Notes: generated by a model from the letters alone, not told the origin. Positions 1 to 9,045 are shown, counted from the stretch's first letter. The stretch is DNA of 35,325 nucleotides from DASYQD01 sp036005845 (GCA_036005845.1 DASYQD010000038.1:1-35325), one strand, 5' to 3'. A program made the numbers and translations.

Positions 1-1
1 C

Positions 2-211
2 AACGCCGGCGGCAGCGGCGAGTACGGTGCGCAGATTTACTTCGACGTCCACCACGCCCTCACCGCCGACGCCGAGCGGCTGCACGGCACCGACCCGCAG
101 CCGGCGGCGCGGAAGCAGGTGGGAGCCTTCCTCAGCCTGCAGCCCTGGCCCCAGATCGCAGACTGCTACAGCTTCCAGCACACGCCGGAGGCCGAGAAGG
201 TCAAGCTCTGA
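2..211 (+). CDS. 3' end of an unidentified protein, possibly a pilus-assembly component
   Basis: An open frame enters from the left edge and ends at TGA 209-211, giving 69 C-terminal residues (ending EAEKVKL). It is followed 14 bases later by the GTG start of the PilY1-like gene, so the two are probably cotranscribed. I do not recognise the family from this fragment. It contains a GGSGEYGAQIYFDV stretch and one Cys near the end, and has no membrane segment. Genes just upstream of pilY1 are often minor pilins of the PilW/PilX/PilV type, so a pilus role is a guess from position. The reading frame is supported by the close coupling to the next gene and by a natural composition. Confidence 0.5.
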   Translation, partial: NAGGSGEYGAQIYFDVHHALTADAERLHGTDPQPAARKQVGAFLSLQPWPQIADCYSFQHTPEAEKVKL

Positions 212-213
212 TC

Positions 214-220
214 AGGAGGA
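214..220 (+). promoter_or_regulatory. Shine-Dalgarno of the PilY1-like gene
   Basis: AGGAGGA lies 5 bases before GTG 226. This near-ideal ribosome binding site fixes the GTG as the start, and the signal sequence follows directly. Confidence 0.8.
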
Positions 221-225
221 ACACC

Positions 226-3200
226 GTGAGCAAGCGATCGACCTTGCGCTCCCCCGGCGCGGCGCTCGGCACCGCAGCCGTACTGGCCGCGTTGCTGGCG
301 GTAGGCACCAGCAATCCCGGCTACCCCGACGACCGTGACCTGCTGCGCTTCTCCAGCAGCAAGCCCTACCTCTTCATCGAGCTCGACACCTCGCTGTCGA
401 TGAGCCTGGGGGTGGGTGGCGGCGACAAGGTGCTATACGGCGGCGGCGACAACCCGGGCTCCCGGCTCTACGCGGCCAAGCAGGCGCTCTTCAACACCTT
501 CAAGGACGTCGACGACGTCTTCTTCGGCTTCGCGAGCTACAACCAGGACCACGTGCGGGTGACCTCGAAGCACTGGGTCTACTACGTCTCGCAGACCGTC
601 GACGAAGGCTCGGGGACGTGGCCGATCGTCTACCCGCAAGTCGATGCCGACGGGTTGACGCAGATGGTCGACAGCCTCCCGACGCCGACGACGGACGGCG
701 TTCCCGAGACGGTGGTGAACGACATCGAGGGCGAGGTGCTCACCCTCGGGCCGATCTTCGATACCACCCCGGCCAACGGCGCCGTCGACGCCGCCGAGCT
801 CCAGGCCGGTAGCTGCGCCTCCCCGCTGCCGCTGGGTGCCGTGGGCTCGGCGGCGCGGATCCAGCTCGACACCTTCGCCCTGCTCAACTCCGGCGCCGCC
901 GGCGTCGCCAGTCCCTACGTGATGAATCTATGGATCTCCACCAGCAGCCCAGCCAGGAAGTTCCGGGTGCTGGTCGGCCGCCCCGCCAACCGTCCACCCG
1001 GCACGCCGGGCGCGCCAGCGGCAAACCCCGGTCTCGGCGACGTCGACGCGAACGGCATGGTGGTGTCATTCGGCATTCAGGAGGTGACTTCCTGCTCGCC
1101 CCTCACCTTCAGCGCCACCACCTACCCGACCCGCCACGCGGTGCTGAGGATGGACAGCCGATTCAAGCAAACTGTGCTCGTCGACGGCGCGCCCAGCGGG
1201 GCGGCGGGCGGCAACGCACCGGCCGAAGCGATCCCCAACCTCTGGCCAGCCTGGTCGGACGCCGTCATCAGCGGCGCCTGCGACAGCGGCAAGCCGTTCT
1301 CGGGCAAGGGTTGGGAGGGCAACTACGACTCCAACGACCTCAAGGCCGGACTGCCGATCACCGACGACGACCGCTTCTGCACCAACTACGCGAGCAACAC
1401 CAACTGCGTCGAGATCAAGCCGGTCACTCACACGACCTACAGCACGGTGGGCAGCGCCCTTTCGCCCCCGCAGCCGACGTGGGACCGGCCGCTCGACCGG
1501 GGAGACATGCTGCCGTTCGACTGGGCCGCCTCCCAACGTGAGGACATGCTCAAGCGGTTTGCGCCCAACTCCGGCACCGACTCGCCGCCCGACTTCGGGG
1601 TCGGCAGCCTGCTCGCCCCCCTCGCCACGGCCGGCTCGTACCCGCCGCGGGTGGCCAACCAGCCGCCGCTGATCGCCGGGGGCAACAGTCCGCTCGGCAA
1701 GGCGATCCTCGATTTCCGCTGCTGGTACCTGGGCACGGACGGCCAGAATGGCAACAAGTGCTCCCAGGCGGCGACCTCGGCGGTGGGCTGGCACACGGTG
1801 GGCTGTCACCTCGACCCGGCTTACGGCTGCCGCAAGCCCTACCTCATCGTCATCAGCGACGGCGACGACAACTGCCCGGGGGAAAACCCTGCCGCCGACA
1901 CCGCGGCGATGAACAGCTTCTCCGGCATCAAGACCTGGGCCCTCAACGTCGGCGATCCCAGGAACTGCCAGGCCGGCAGCCCGCTCAAGTCGATAACCAC
2001 CAACGGCAAGGGCGAATGCATCAACGTCAGCTCGCCGGACCAGCTGCTGGCAGCCATCCAGAACATCCTCGGCAAGATCCGCGAGGAGGCGCGCTCGTTC
2101 GCCTCGGCGGCCGTGCCCTCCGTGCAGGCGGTGGCCGACCAGGCCATCTACCTGACCAACTTCACGCCGCTCAACAACGCCTCGCGCTGGCCCGGTCACC
2201 TCAACTCGTTCCTCAAGGCCCTGCCGCTGACCCCGGACAAGAAGCCGGACTTCACCCAAACGTGCCCGCCCAAGACCGACAGCTGCTTCGTGTGGGATGC
2301 CGGCAAAGTGCTGGCGACGCAGCCCACGCGGCACGTCTTCTACGCCCGCGAGAGCAAACAAGGCATGTGGGCGCCCAGCCGGCGGGAGCTTGCGGCGACC
2401 GCTCCCGGCACGCCGCAGCCCATCCGTTATGACCTCTGGCGGGCCTTCGGCCTCATCTCGCCCTCGACCGCCGACGGTACCCTGACTCCCGCCGAGGAGC
2501 TGAGCTACGAGTCGCAGGCCAATGCCATCATCGCGACGACGCTGGCCCTGAAGAGCCGCGTCAGCGTTCCCGCGTGCGATCCCACGAAGGACCTCTGCGA
2601 CTACAAGCTGGGAGACGTCTTCCACTCCGATCCCTTGGTGCTCGGCCAGCCCGGCAACGTCGAATACTTCAAGATCGACCTCGGCAGCCAATTCAACCAG
2701 TCCAATCCCACCTGCACGGCGACCGACGAGGCGGCCGGCAACTTCGACCGCGGCTACCGCTGCTTCTTCAGGCGCCATGAGCGCCGCCGTCAGGCCATCC
2801 TCATCGGCAGCAACGACGGCATGCTGCACGCGTTCAACGCGGCGCAGTTCCAGACGGTCAAGGGCCGTTACGACAACGGCACCGGCAACGAGCTGTTCGC
2901 CTACATGCCGCGCCCGGTGATGCCGACCGTCAAGCAGCTCGCAAGCTCGCCCCAGCACCAGTTCACCGTCGACGGCGCGCTGGCCGCTGCGGACGTCTTC
3001 ATCGATCCGGTCTTCGTCGGCAACTCGCCGGTCGCCGACGACCGCCGCAGGCGCACGGTGGGGATCGGTGGGCTGCGCGAGGGGGGCCGCGGTTACTACG
3101 CCCTCGACATCACGCAGCCCGACGGCCTCGTGCTCAGCGGCGGCAAGTACACCCCCAACTACGAAAGCGGCGCCGACGCGGTGCCCGCTTGTATCGCCAG

Positions 3201-4884
3201 CTACGACCCCTCCAAGTGCGGCGAGACTCCGTATGGCGCGCCGCTGTGGGAGTTCACCGACAACACCGACAACCAGATCTTCGCCAACCCAGCGGCGCAG
3301 CCCGTGCTGCCGCTCACCATGGACGAGGACGGCAACGGGCTGCCCGACCTCGGCTGGACCTGGTCGACGGCGGACTTCGCGCGCATCCAGATCTGCGAGA
3401 GCGGCACGCCCGCAACCGATTGCCGGATCACTACCGATCCCAGCACCTCCACCGGTCTCCGGCAGCGCTTCGTCGCCATCTTCGGCGGCGGCATGGACGC
3501 CCCGCACAAGACGTACGACCCGCGACACCCCAGCTACTCGACGCCGGCCGGCGGGCCGCCGACGGTGAAGCTGCAGGGCCAGTGGCTCTACATGGTCGAT
3601 GTCGAGACCGGCCAACTGCTGTACAAGCGCCAGCTCTGCAGCCCCTACATCACGAACGTGGCCAACGCCGCCAACCCCTGCGTGCCCGGCGGCGCCGCCC
3701 CTTCGAAGGTGGCGGCCGTCGACACCGACCTCAACGGCTTCGTCGACCGGATCTACGTAGGGACGATCGGGGGATTCCTCTACCGCGTCGACCTCGAGAA
3801 GCTGACCACCGGCGCCGGTGGCTCGGAGGTCAAGGTGCCGGGCCTGAGCCCCGTCACCGTCAACGCCATCGGCAGCGGCGGCGGCCCGACCGCGGTCACC
3901 GTCATGCGCATCCCGGAAACGGACGCCTCCGGCTCGCCGATCTGGAAGCCGCGCGTGGTTTTCGACGCCAACTGGGACGGCAACGCCCCTTCCGCGGTGC
4001 CGCGTCCGATCTTCTATCGGCCGGCCGTGGTGATCAACCAGCAGGCAACCGTCCCCGGCTTCGCCGTTGCCTTCGGTACTGGCGACCGCGAGGACCTCTG
4101 GAACTCCAACAACCAGGCGGGCCGCTTCTACCTCTTCATGGACGACACCGACGTCAGCGGCGCGGCGGCGCCGGCCAATCCCTGCGCCACCCTCCTCGCG
4201 GGCGAAAGCTGTCCGCGCACCGAGAACGACTACCGCCAGATCGACGTCTCGGTCCTCACCAGCCCGGTGCAGAGCAACAGCGTCAACCTCCTCAACGGCA
4301 TCGACATCAACGGCACGACACGACCGATTGGGCGGCGCGGCTGGTTCATTCCGCTGGGCGCCAACGAGAAGGCGATCACCGACGCTTCGTCGTTCGTGGG
4401 CGTCACGTTCTTCTCGAGCTTCGTGCCACAGGTTTCCGTCACCGGCTCGAGCGGGACGCCGCTGACCGCGGCCTGCGGCAGCAGGCAGTACGAGTCCAAC
4501 ACCGACGCCACGTGCTCGAAGGTGGGAACGTCCAACGAGTTCCTGCTCAGCGCCACCAACGGCAATCCCCTGCTGATCGACCCCAACGCGGCGAATCCCA
4601 CGGATCCCAACAACCGCCTGCGCGCTCAGCAGGTCTCGACCTTCGTCACCAATCCGTTCACCGAGTTCAGCGGCGGCGGCGTCAGCGGCGGCACCACCGG
4701 CACCTCCGACTTCCAGTCGACCACCGACGTCGCGGTGATGGACATGATCAAGGGGCTGTTCCCCAACAGCTGTCGCTTCGTCAACGCCCACATCGACATC
4801 AAGACGGTGGCCGCCGACACCACCGTGCAGAAGCTGGCCTCGATCCCCGTCTGTCTCATCGGTCATAGCTGGAAGGAGTTTTGA
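226..4884 (+). CDS. PilY1/PilC-type type IV pilus tip adhesin with vWA-like N-terminus
   Basis: A 1552-residue exported protein starting at GTG, with a hydrophobic signal segment at about residues 11-28. A vWA-type metal site begins at D54-T-S-L-S58 (DxSxS), and a later strand reads ISDGDDNC at about 543-550. The C-terminal half carries the PilY1 beta-propeller features: LIGSNDGMLHAFNA near 860-873, GYYALDIT, a calcium-binding-like loop DTDLNGFVD at 1166-1174 followed by VGTIGGFLYRVDL, and FGTGDRED. PilY1 proteins sit at the pilus tip, regulate extension and retraction, and act in adhesion or surface sensing. At 1552 residues it is longer than the roughly 1160-residue Pseudomonas PilY1. Many Cys residues fit an extracytoplasmic disulfide-bonded protein. 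It is followed by an FxLYD-domain secreted protein. The family call is secure; the exact role is inferred. Confidence 0.93.
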   Translation: MSKRSTLRSPGAALGTAAVLAALLAVGTSNPGYPDDRDLLRFSSSKPYLFIELDTSLSMSLGVGGGDKVLYGGGDNPGSRLYAAKQALFNTFKDVDDVFFGFASYNQDHVRVTSKHWVYYVSQTVDEGSGTWPIVYPQVDADGLTQMVDSLPTPTTDGVPETVVNDIEGEVLTLGPIFDTTPANGAVDAAELQAGSCASPLPLGAVGSAARIQLDTFALLNSGAAGVASPYVMNLWISTSSPARKFRVLVGRPANRPPGTPGAPAANPGLGDVDANGMVVSFGIQEVTSCSPLTFSATTYPTRHAVLRMDSRFKQTVLVDGAPSGAAGGNAPAEAIPNLWPAWSDAVISGACDSGKPFSGKGWEGNYDSNDLKAGLPITDDDRFCTNYASNTNCVEIKPVTHTTYSTVGSALSPPQPTWDRPLDRGDMLPFDWAASQREDMLKRFAPNSGTDSPPDFGVGSLLAPLATAGSYPPRVANQPPLIAGGNSPLGKAILDFRCWYLGTDGQNGNKCSQAATSAVGWHTVGCHLDPAYGCRKPYLIVISDGDDNCPGENPAADTAAMNSFSGIKTWALNVGDPRNCQAGSPLKSITTNGKGECINVSSPDQLLAAIQNILGKIREEARSFASAAVPSVQAVADQAIYLTNFTPLNNASRWPGHLNSFLKALPLTPDKKPDFTQTCPPKTDSCFVWDAGKVLATQPTRHVFYARESKQGMWAPSRRELAATAPGTPQPIRYDLWRAFGLISPSTADGTLTPAEELSYESQANAIIATTLALKSRVSVPACDPTKDLCDYKLGDVFHSDPLVLGQPGNVEYFKIDLGSQFNQSNPTCTATDEAAGNFDRGYRCFFRRHERRRQAILIGSNDGMLHAFNAAQFQTVKGRYDNGTGNELFAYMPRPVMPTVKQLASSPQHQFTVDGALAAADVFIDPVFVGNSPVADDRRRRTVGIGGLREGGRGYYALDITQPDGLVLSGGKYTPNYESGADAVPACIASYDPSKCGETPYGAPLWEFTDNTDNQIFANPAAQPVLPLTMDEDGNGLPDLGWTWSTADFARIQICESGTPATDCRITTDPSTSTGLRQRFVAIFGGGMDAPHKTYDPRHPSYSTPAGGPPTVKLQGQWLYMVDVETGQLLYKRQLCSPYITNVANAANPCVPGGAAPSKVAAVDTDLNGFVDRIYVGTIGGFLYRVDLEKLTTGAGGSEVKVPGLSPVTVNAIGSGGGPTAVTVMRIPETDASGSPIWKPRVVFDANWDGNAPSAVPRPIFYRPAVVINQQATVPGFAVAFGTGDREDLWNSNNQAGRFYLFMDDTDVSGAAAPANPCATLLAGESCPRTENDYRQIDVSVLTSPVQSNSVNLLNGIDINGTTRPIGRRGWFIPLGANEKAITDASSFVGVTFFSSFVPQVSVTGSSGTPLTAACGSRQYESNTDATCSKVGTSNEFLLSATNGNPLLIDPNAANPTDPNNRLRAQQVSTFVTNPFTEFSGGGVSGGTTGTSDFQSTTDVAVMDMIKGLFPNSCRFVNAHIDIKTVAADTTVQKLASIPVCLIGHSWKEF

Positions 4885-4887
4885 GCC

Positions 4888-4926
4888 ATGACCCGGCCCG
4901 CTTCGAGATCAGGGCGCCGCTCATGA
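4888..4926 (+). CDS. Possible 12-codon leader ORF coupled to the next gene
   Basis: ATG 4888 lies 9 bases after GGAAGGAG (4871-4878), the only good ribosome binding site in this junction. It opens a 12-codon frame (MTRPASRSGRRS) that stops at TGA 4924-4926. That stop overlaps ATG 4923 of the FxLYD-domain gene as ATGA. The arrangement looks like a short leader that delivers ribosomes to the next start, but a frameshift in the sequence, or chance, would look the same. Nothing in the peptide suggests a function of its own. Confidence 0.25.
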   Translation: MTRPASRSGRRS

Positions 4927-5636
4927 TCAGGCGCCGCTGCTGGCCGGCCGTCGCCCTGCTCGCGGCCACACCCTTCTTGGCGGCGCCCGCGAGGGCCGAC
5001 TGGTTGGTGCTCGGGGACGGCTCCCGCGTCGAGACGCGGGGCGCCTGGGAAGAGCGGGGAGCGACCGTGGTCTTCCACCTCCCGAACGGGACGCTGGGCT
5101 CGGTGCGGGCGAGAGACGTCGACCGTGAAGCCACCGCCGCCGCCAACGCGCCGCCTCCCGCGCAGCCCACGGCCGCACCGTCCTCGAGCCCGAAGCCGGT
5201 GCTGGTGTTGACCGACGCCGACGTCGGTCACGTGGACGCGGCCCAATTCGCCGCGGAGCAGGCGGCGGCCGCGGCTGCAAAGGCGCCCGCAGCGCAGCCC
5301 ACCACCCCCCCCAGCCGCGGCGCCGCAAAGCCCCCCGAGCGGCTCGAGGTCACCACTTGGAGGCGCGACGCTGCGAGCGCCACGACGGTGACGCTGGTAG
5401 GCGAGGTGCGGAACATCAGCTCGGCGGTGACCGCCGGCGTGCGGGTGACCGCCCTCCTCTACGACGAGAAGGGCGAGCTCATCGCGACCAGCGATGCGAT
5501 TCTCGGCGCCGACGTGCTGCAGCCGGGCCAGTCGACCAACTTCCGCGCCAGCTTCCCGGGAGTGGCCAACTACTCCACCGCCAAGTTCGAGACCAAGCAC
5601 TTCGCGTTGAAGGTGGCCGAGCCGCCCGCCCAATAG
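4923..5636 (+). CDS. Secreted FxLYD-domain protein
   Basis: A 237-residue protein with a clear Sec signal at residues 1-25 (basic MIRRR, hydrophobic core, cleavage probably after APARA). A short SH3-like or beta segment follows (DWLVLGDGSRVETRGAWEE), then an Ala/Pro-rich linker at about 60-135. A C-terminal FxLYD-type beta-sandwich lies at about 145-235, with VTLVGEVRNISS, VRVTALLYDEKGELIAT and LQPGQSTNFRASFPG. FxLYD domains are small extracytoplasmic modules of unknown exact role. ATG 4923 is preferred over TTG 4881, because TTG lies only 2 bases from the ribosome site and would put a charged extension before the signal peptide. Position after the PilY1-like gene suggests an envelope or pilus accessory role, which is inference. 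The stop is 6 bases from the stop of the convergent DUF2304 gene. Confidence 0.8.
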   Translation: MIRRRCWPAVALLAATPFLAAPARADWLVLGDGSRVETRGAWEERGATVVFHLPNGTLGSVRARDVDREATAAANAPPPAQPTAAPSSSPKPVLVLTDADVGHVDAAQFAAEQAAAAAAKAPAAQPTTPPSRGAAKPPERLEVTTWRRDAASATTVTLVGEVRNISSAVTAGVRVTALLYDEKGELIATSDAILGADVLQPGQSTNFRASFPGVANYSTAKFETKHFALKVAEPPAQ

Positions 5637-5642
5637 CGCGGC

Positions 5643-6023
5643 TCAGCCGCCCTCGCCGCCGGGTTCCTTCGATGGTGTCCGCTGCAGGTCGCGCAACTCG
5701 GCGTCGAGAACGGCCACGTCCTCGACCAGGCGTTCGATCTGCCGGCGCTGCCGCGAGGTGATCACCGAGAAGTAGAGCGAGGCGATGAACGCAAAAGCGA
5801 TGAGCACCAGCAGCAGCAGCGCCGGCGGGTAGAAGATCCCCAGCCAGCGCGCCATGGTGTGCAGCAGGTCGCGCCACAGCGACAGCAGCAACAGGGCCAG
5901 GGCGCAGAGGATCCACAGCAGCGAGTGCTCCTCGCTGAGCTGGTGCCGCCGCACCAGCTCCACCACCAGCACCAGCAGCCCCAGGCTGACGAGGATCGCG
6001 GCGACCTGCACGTTGGCGGTCAC
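5643..6023 (-). CDS. DUF2304 membrane protein
   Basis: A 126-residue protein with three hydrophobic segments (about 6-25, 35-53 and 65-89) and a basic, coiled-coil C-terminus beginning RQRRQIERLVEDVAVLDAEL. This is the DUF2304 pattern, a family usually found beside GT2 glycosyltransferases of the dolichyl-phosphate-mannose-synthase type. It starts at GTG 6023-6021, overlapping the TGA of the upstream GT2-GT2 gene by 4 bases (GTGA), so it is translationally coupled to it. A likely role is a membrane partner of the second GT2 domain of that protein. The pairing is known; the biochemistry is not. Confidence 0.88.
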   Translation of the reverse strand: MTANVQVAAILVSLGLLVLVVELVRRHQLSEEHSLLWILCALALLLLSLWRDLLHTMARWLGIFYPPALLLLVLIAFAFIASLYFSVITSRQRRQIERLVEDVAVLDAELRDLQRTPSKEPGGEGG

Positions 6024-7843
6024 CGCGCCGGCCTCGCGACCGCGGCGCGGAGCGGCACGACGATCAAGGCGAGCAGCAGCCGCCAGCTCGCCCAGGCCGC
6101 TCGCACTACCGTCAGCGAGGTGCGGCCGGCAGCACGGCGGCGCATGGCGACCGGCACGAACTCGACCCTCAGCCGGTTGCGGCGCAAGAACAGCAGCAGC
6201 TCGGGCTCAGGATAGCCCGAGGGGTGATGATCGGCGAGCACCCGCACGGCGGCGGGGCCAAAGGCCCAGAAGCCCGACGTGGGGTCGCTGACTCCGCGCC
6301 CGCTCCACCCACCCGTCAGCCGTCCCACCAACGCCCGGGCCACCCCGGCGGCGATGCCGGCGCTGTAGCCCGCGGCGCCCTTTCGACGCCAGCCCTGCAC
6401 CGCGTCGGCCCGGCCGGCGAGGATGGGAGCGAGCAGGTCCGCGATCTCCGTCGCCGGGTGCTGCCCGTCGCCGTCGACGCGGACGACCGTCGCGTAACCG
6501 TGCCGGCGCGCCCACCGTAGGCCGGCGCGCACCGCGCCGCCGACCCCGAGGTGCTCGCGGAGTCTCAGGCAACGAACGCCCAGCGCCGCCAGCACCTGCG
6601 CGGTGCCGTCGCGCGAGGCGTCGTCGATCACCAGCACGTCGACGCCAGGCCAGCGCTCGCGCAACTCGGCCAGGACTCCCGGCAGGTTGGCCGCCTCGTC
6701 GCGCGCCGGCACCAGGAGCACGAAGTCCTCGCGCCGTCTGGGCGGCACGTGGAGATCGGCGTCGTCCAGCCGCGTGTCGCGGCCGCACAGACTACGAGCC
6801 ATGCTCGTCGCCGGGTGGCGAGCGCCGCCAGTGAACCGGCGCCAGCCCCAGGCCGCGAGCGCCAGCGCCCACGCCACGTCGCGCAGCAGGTGCGCCGGAA
6901 CGAAGATCAACGCGCCGCCGTGGCCCAGCCGCCGCGCCGCCGCCAGCGCGGCGAGGAACCGGTCGCCCGCGAGGGCGGCAAGCAGAGCGCCCGCGAACAA
7001 CAGCCCCGGCTGCCAGCTGCCGCCCGAGATCGCGGTCAGCCCCGCGGCTGCCCCGGCGGCAAGCACCGCCAGCATCAAGGGCGCGTGAAGGATCATCCGC
7101 AGCCCGGAGACGGCGTCACCACCCACGCGGTTCGGGTGCTTGGCGACGAGGTCGAGCCTCCCATAGCCGACGCCGTACTGCTGTCTCAGGTAGCCCAGCA
7201 GATCCGACCTCCAATGATGGACACTGCGCGCCTCCCTGCAGAAGCGCAACCGCCAGCCCGCCGCGCCAAGACGGTACGAAACGTCGTTGTCGTAGCCGTA
7301 GCCGAGCGATTCGTCGAAGCTGCCGATCGCTCGCAGCGCCTCGGCCCGGTAGGCGGAATTGCCGCTGCAGACGTGATCGAGCACGTCGCCGGCAATGCTG
7401 CTGTAGCGCAGCTCGAGGTCGAGGCCCATGGCGCGAGCCCACGGCGAGCCGGCGGACGGCGTCTCGTACCATCCTTGGACGGCGCCGACCCCAGGCTCGG
7501 CCAGCGCCGCGGCGAGGCGTCGCATCCAGCCAGGCTGCAGGACCACGTCCTGATCGACCTGGCAGACGATCGGGTGAGCAGCAGCCGCCACCCCGACGTT
7601 GATGGCCGCCGCGGCGCCGCGGCCGGAGCCAGAGAGCAGCCGCACCCGGCCGTCGGCGGCGTGGCGGCGGAGCAACGCGAGAGAACCGTCGGAAGAGCCA
7701 TCGTCGACGGCGATCACCTCGAACGGGCGACCGTCGTACTGAGCGAGGATGGCTTCCAGCACCTCGCCGAGTCGCCGTTCGCCGTTGTACACGGGAACGA
7801 TGAAGCTGACGCCCTCGGCGGCCGCACGGTCTACGACGCTCAC
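6020..7843 (-). CDS. Two-domain GT2-GT2 glycosyltransferase fusion with membrane linker
   Basis: A 607-residue fusion. The N-terminal GT2 (about 11-240) has FIVPVYNGERRLGEVLEA, DDGSSDGS, a metal-site variant DQD in CQVDQDVVLQPGW, and YDNDVSYRLGAAGW. A hydrophobic region at about 250-335 may form two to four membrane helices. The C-terminal GT2 (about 365-590) is of the DPM1/polyprenyl-phosphate type: LLVPARDEAANLPGVL, VIDDASRDGT, VRVDGDGQHPATEI and GVSDPTSGFWAFG, with a hydrophobic tail. The second half probably charges a polyprenyl phosphate with a sugar, while the first extends a glycan. The start is GTG 7843-7841, overlapping the TGA of the GT4 gene by 4 bases, and its own stop overlaps the DUF2304 start the same way. 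Two catalytic GT2 units on one chain, followed by DUF2304, point to sequential steps at the membrane; substrates cannot be read from the sequence. Confidence 0.9.
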   Translation of the reverse strand: MSVVDRAAAEGVSFIVPVYNGERRLGEVLEAILAQYDGRPFEVIAVDDGSSDGSLALLRRHAADGRVRLLSGSGRGAAAAINVGVAAAAHPIVCQVDQDVVLQPGWMRRLAAALAEPGVGAVQGWYETPSAGSPWARAMGLDLELRYSSIAGDVLDHVCSGNSAYRAEALRAIGSFDESLGYGYDNDVSYRLGAAGWRLRFCREARSVHHWRSDLLGYLRQQYGVGYGRLDLVAKHPNRVGGDAVSGLRMILHAPLMLAVLAAGAAAGLTAISGGSWQPGLLFAGALLAALAGDRFLAALAAARRLGHGGALIFVPAHLLRDVAWALALAAWGWRRFTGGARHPATSMARSLCGRDTRLDDADLHVPPRRREDFVLLVPARDEAANLPGVLAELRERWPGVDVLVIDDASRDGTAQVLAALGVRCLRLREHLGVGGAVRAGLRWARRHGYATVVRVDGDGQHPATEIADLLAPILAGRADAVQGWRRKGAAGYSAGIAAGVARALVGRLTGGWSGRGVSDPTSGFWAFGPAAVRVLADHHPSGYPEPELLLFLRRNRLRVEFVPVAMRRRAAGRTSLTVVRAAWASWRLLLALIVVPLRAAVARPAR

Positions 7844-9045
7844 GCGGCGCGGCTCCCCGCATCCTCGACGACCTCGGCGTACAGCCCCTCGAGACGCGAG
7901 CAGACGACGTCGGTGGCAAAGCGCTCGCGAACGCGAGCCGCCGCCTCGGCCGCGCGCTGCCGCCAGGGGCCGGGATCGGCCAGCATCCGCCGCAGCGCCG
8001 CCGCGAGGGAATCGACGTCGCCAGGGGGCACGCGCTCCCCGCCCCCCACCGCCGCAATCAGCTCGCCGCAGCCGTGATCGTCGGCGACGATCACCGGGCT
8101 GCCGCAGAGGATGGCCTCGAGGGGTACCAGGCCGAAGGCCTCATGGTGGGACGGGTACACGACCACCTCGGCGTCCGCCAGCGCCTCCAGTCGCTCGCGG
8201 CCCCGCAACAGCCCGGTAAACGTCGCGACCTCGGCGACCCCGGCGCGCCGCAGCCGTCGCCGCAGTCCGCTCTCGATGCCGCGGTCGTTTCCGGCCAGTA
8301 CCAGGCGCGCCGCGGGGAGGTGCGCCGCGGCGAAAGCGTCGATCAGCACGTCGACGCCCTTGCGCGGCGTCAGCATGCCCAGGAAGAGGACGAGTGGAGC
8401 ATCGCCGAGGCCCAGGCGAGCGCGCAGACGGCCACGCTCTGGCGGCGGCTCGAGCTCCGCCAGGTCCACGGGGTTGGGCAGCAGACGCAGGGCCGCGGCG
8501 GCGACTCCTAACGACGCCAGCTCGCGGCGTTCGGCCTCGCTCACCGCCAGTACGCGCGCGGCGCCCGGCACCACGGCGCGGCCCAGCAGGTGGTCGAAAA
8601 GCCACTTCGCGGCAAGCCGCCGCTCCAGACGCGGCGCCGTTCCGTTCGGGGTCAGAAAGTAGGGCACGCCGGCGCGGCTCAACGCGCGCGCGGCGATGAC
8701 TCCCGGCAGGTGGTGACAGCCGTGGATGTGGGCCACATCGAGCTGCGGGCAAACGCGCCCGAGATAGTCCGCGAGGCCGCGCGGGGTGAACAGCTGGAGC
8801 CGGTAGGCCAGGTGATTGGAGAGGTTCGGGAAGACTCGCACCTCGACGCCGCCTCCGTCGTCGCCTCGCGTTGCACCCGCAGGCAGACGCGACAGCGCGT
8901 CGCAGGCATCGGTGGTACACACGGTCACCCGATGGCCGCGGCGGGCGAGCCCGTCCGCGAGGCGGGATGCCACCCGGGGAATGCCTCCGTAAGCCCAGGC
9001 ATCCTCGTAGTAGGGCGTCACGTGAAGGACGCGCAGAGGCGGCAT
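7840..9045 (-). CDS. GT4 family glycosyltransferase
   Basis: A 401-residue GT-B enzyme. The N-terminal domain starts MPPLRVLHVTPYYEDAWAYG with the GG-P-R acceptor loop (GGIPRVASRLADGL) and has HIHGCHHLPG near 107-114. The C-terminal donor domain has FLGMLTPRKGVDVLIDAF at about 221-238 and the E-x7-E nucleotide-sugar motif E302-A-F-G-L-V-P-L-E310. ATG 9045-9043 is chosen because the family start MPPLRVLHV follows at once; the frame upstream of it is arginine- and proline-rich and unlike GT4. It is the first gene of the minus-strand operon and diverges from the big plus-strand operon across 68 bases. It is a retaining enzyme by family; donor and acceptor are unknown. Confidence 0.93.
   Translation of the reverse strand: MPPLRVLHVTPYYEDAWAYGGIPRVASRLADGLARRGHRVTVCTTDACDALSRLPAGATRGDDGGGVEVRVFPNLSNHLAYRLQLFTPRGLADYLGRVCPQLDVAHIHGCHHLPGVIAARALSRAGVPYFLTPNGTAPRLERRLAAKWLFDHLLGRAVVPGAARVLAVSEAERRELASLGVAAAALRLLPNPVDLAELEPPPERGRLRARLGLGDAPLVLFLGMLTPRKGVDVLIDAFAAAHLPAARLVLAGNDRGIESGLRRRLRRAGVAEVATFTGLLRGRERLEALADAEVVVYPSHHEAFGLVPLEAILCGSPVIVADDHGCGELIAAVGGGERVPPGDVDSLAAALRRMLADPGPWRQRAAEAAARVRERFATDVVCSRLEGLYAEVVEDAGSRAA

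Noticed and set aside
1066..4866. A very long open frame on the minus strand opposite the PilY1-like gene
   Set aside because: It has a shadow composition (Val/Arg/Gly/Asp-rich, no domain or motif), as GC-rich genes often leave an open antisense frame. The plus strand has clear PilY1 motifs, a signal peptide and a ribosome site.
4881..4923. TTG 4881 as start of the FxLYD-domain gene
   Set aside because: It is 2 bases from the ribosome site and would put 14 charged residues before an otherwise standard signal peptide at ATG 4923.
6551..8077. Long plus-strand frame across the GT2-GT2 and GT4 genes
   Set aside because: It runs antisense over two genes with clear glycosyltransferase motifs and has no protein-like pattern.
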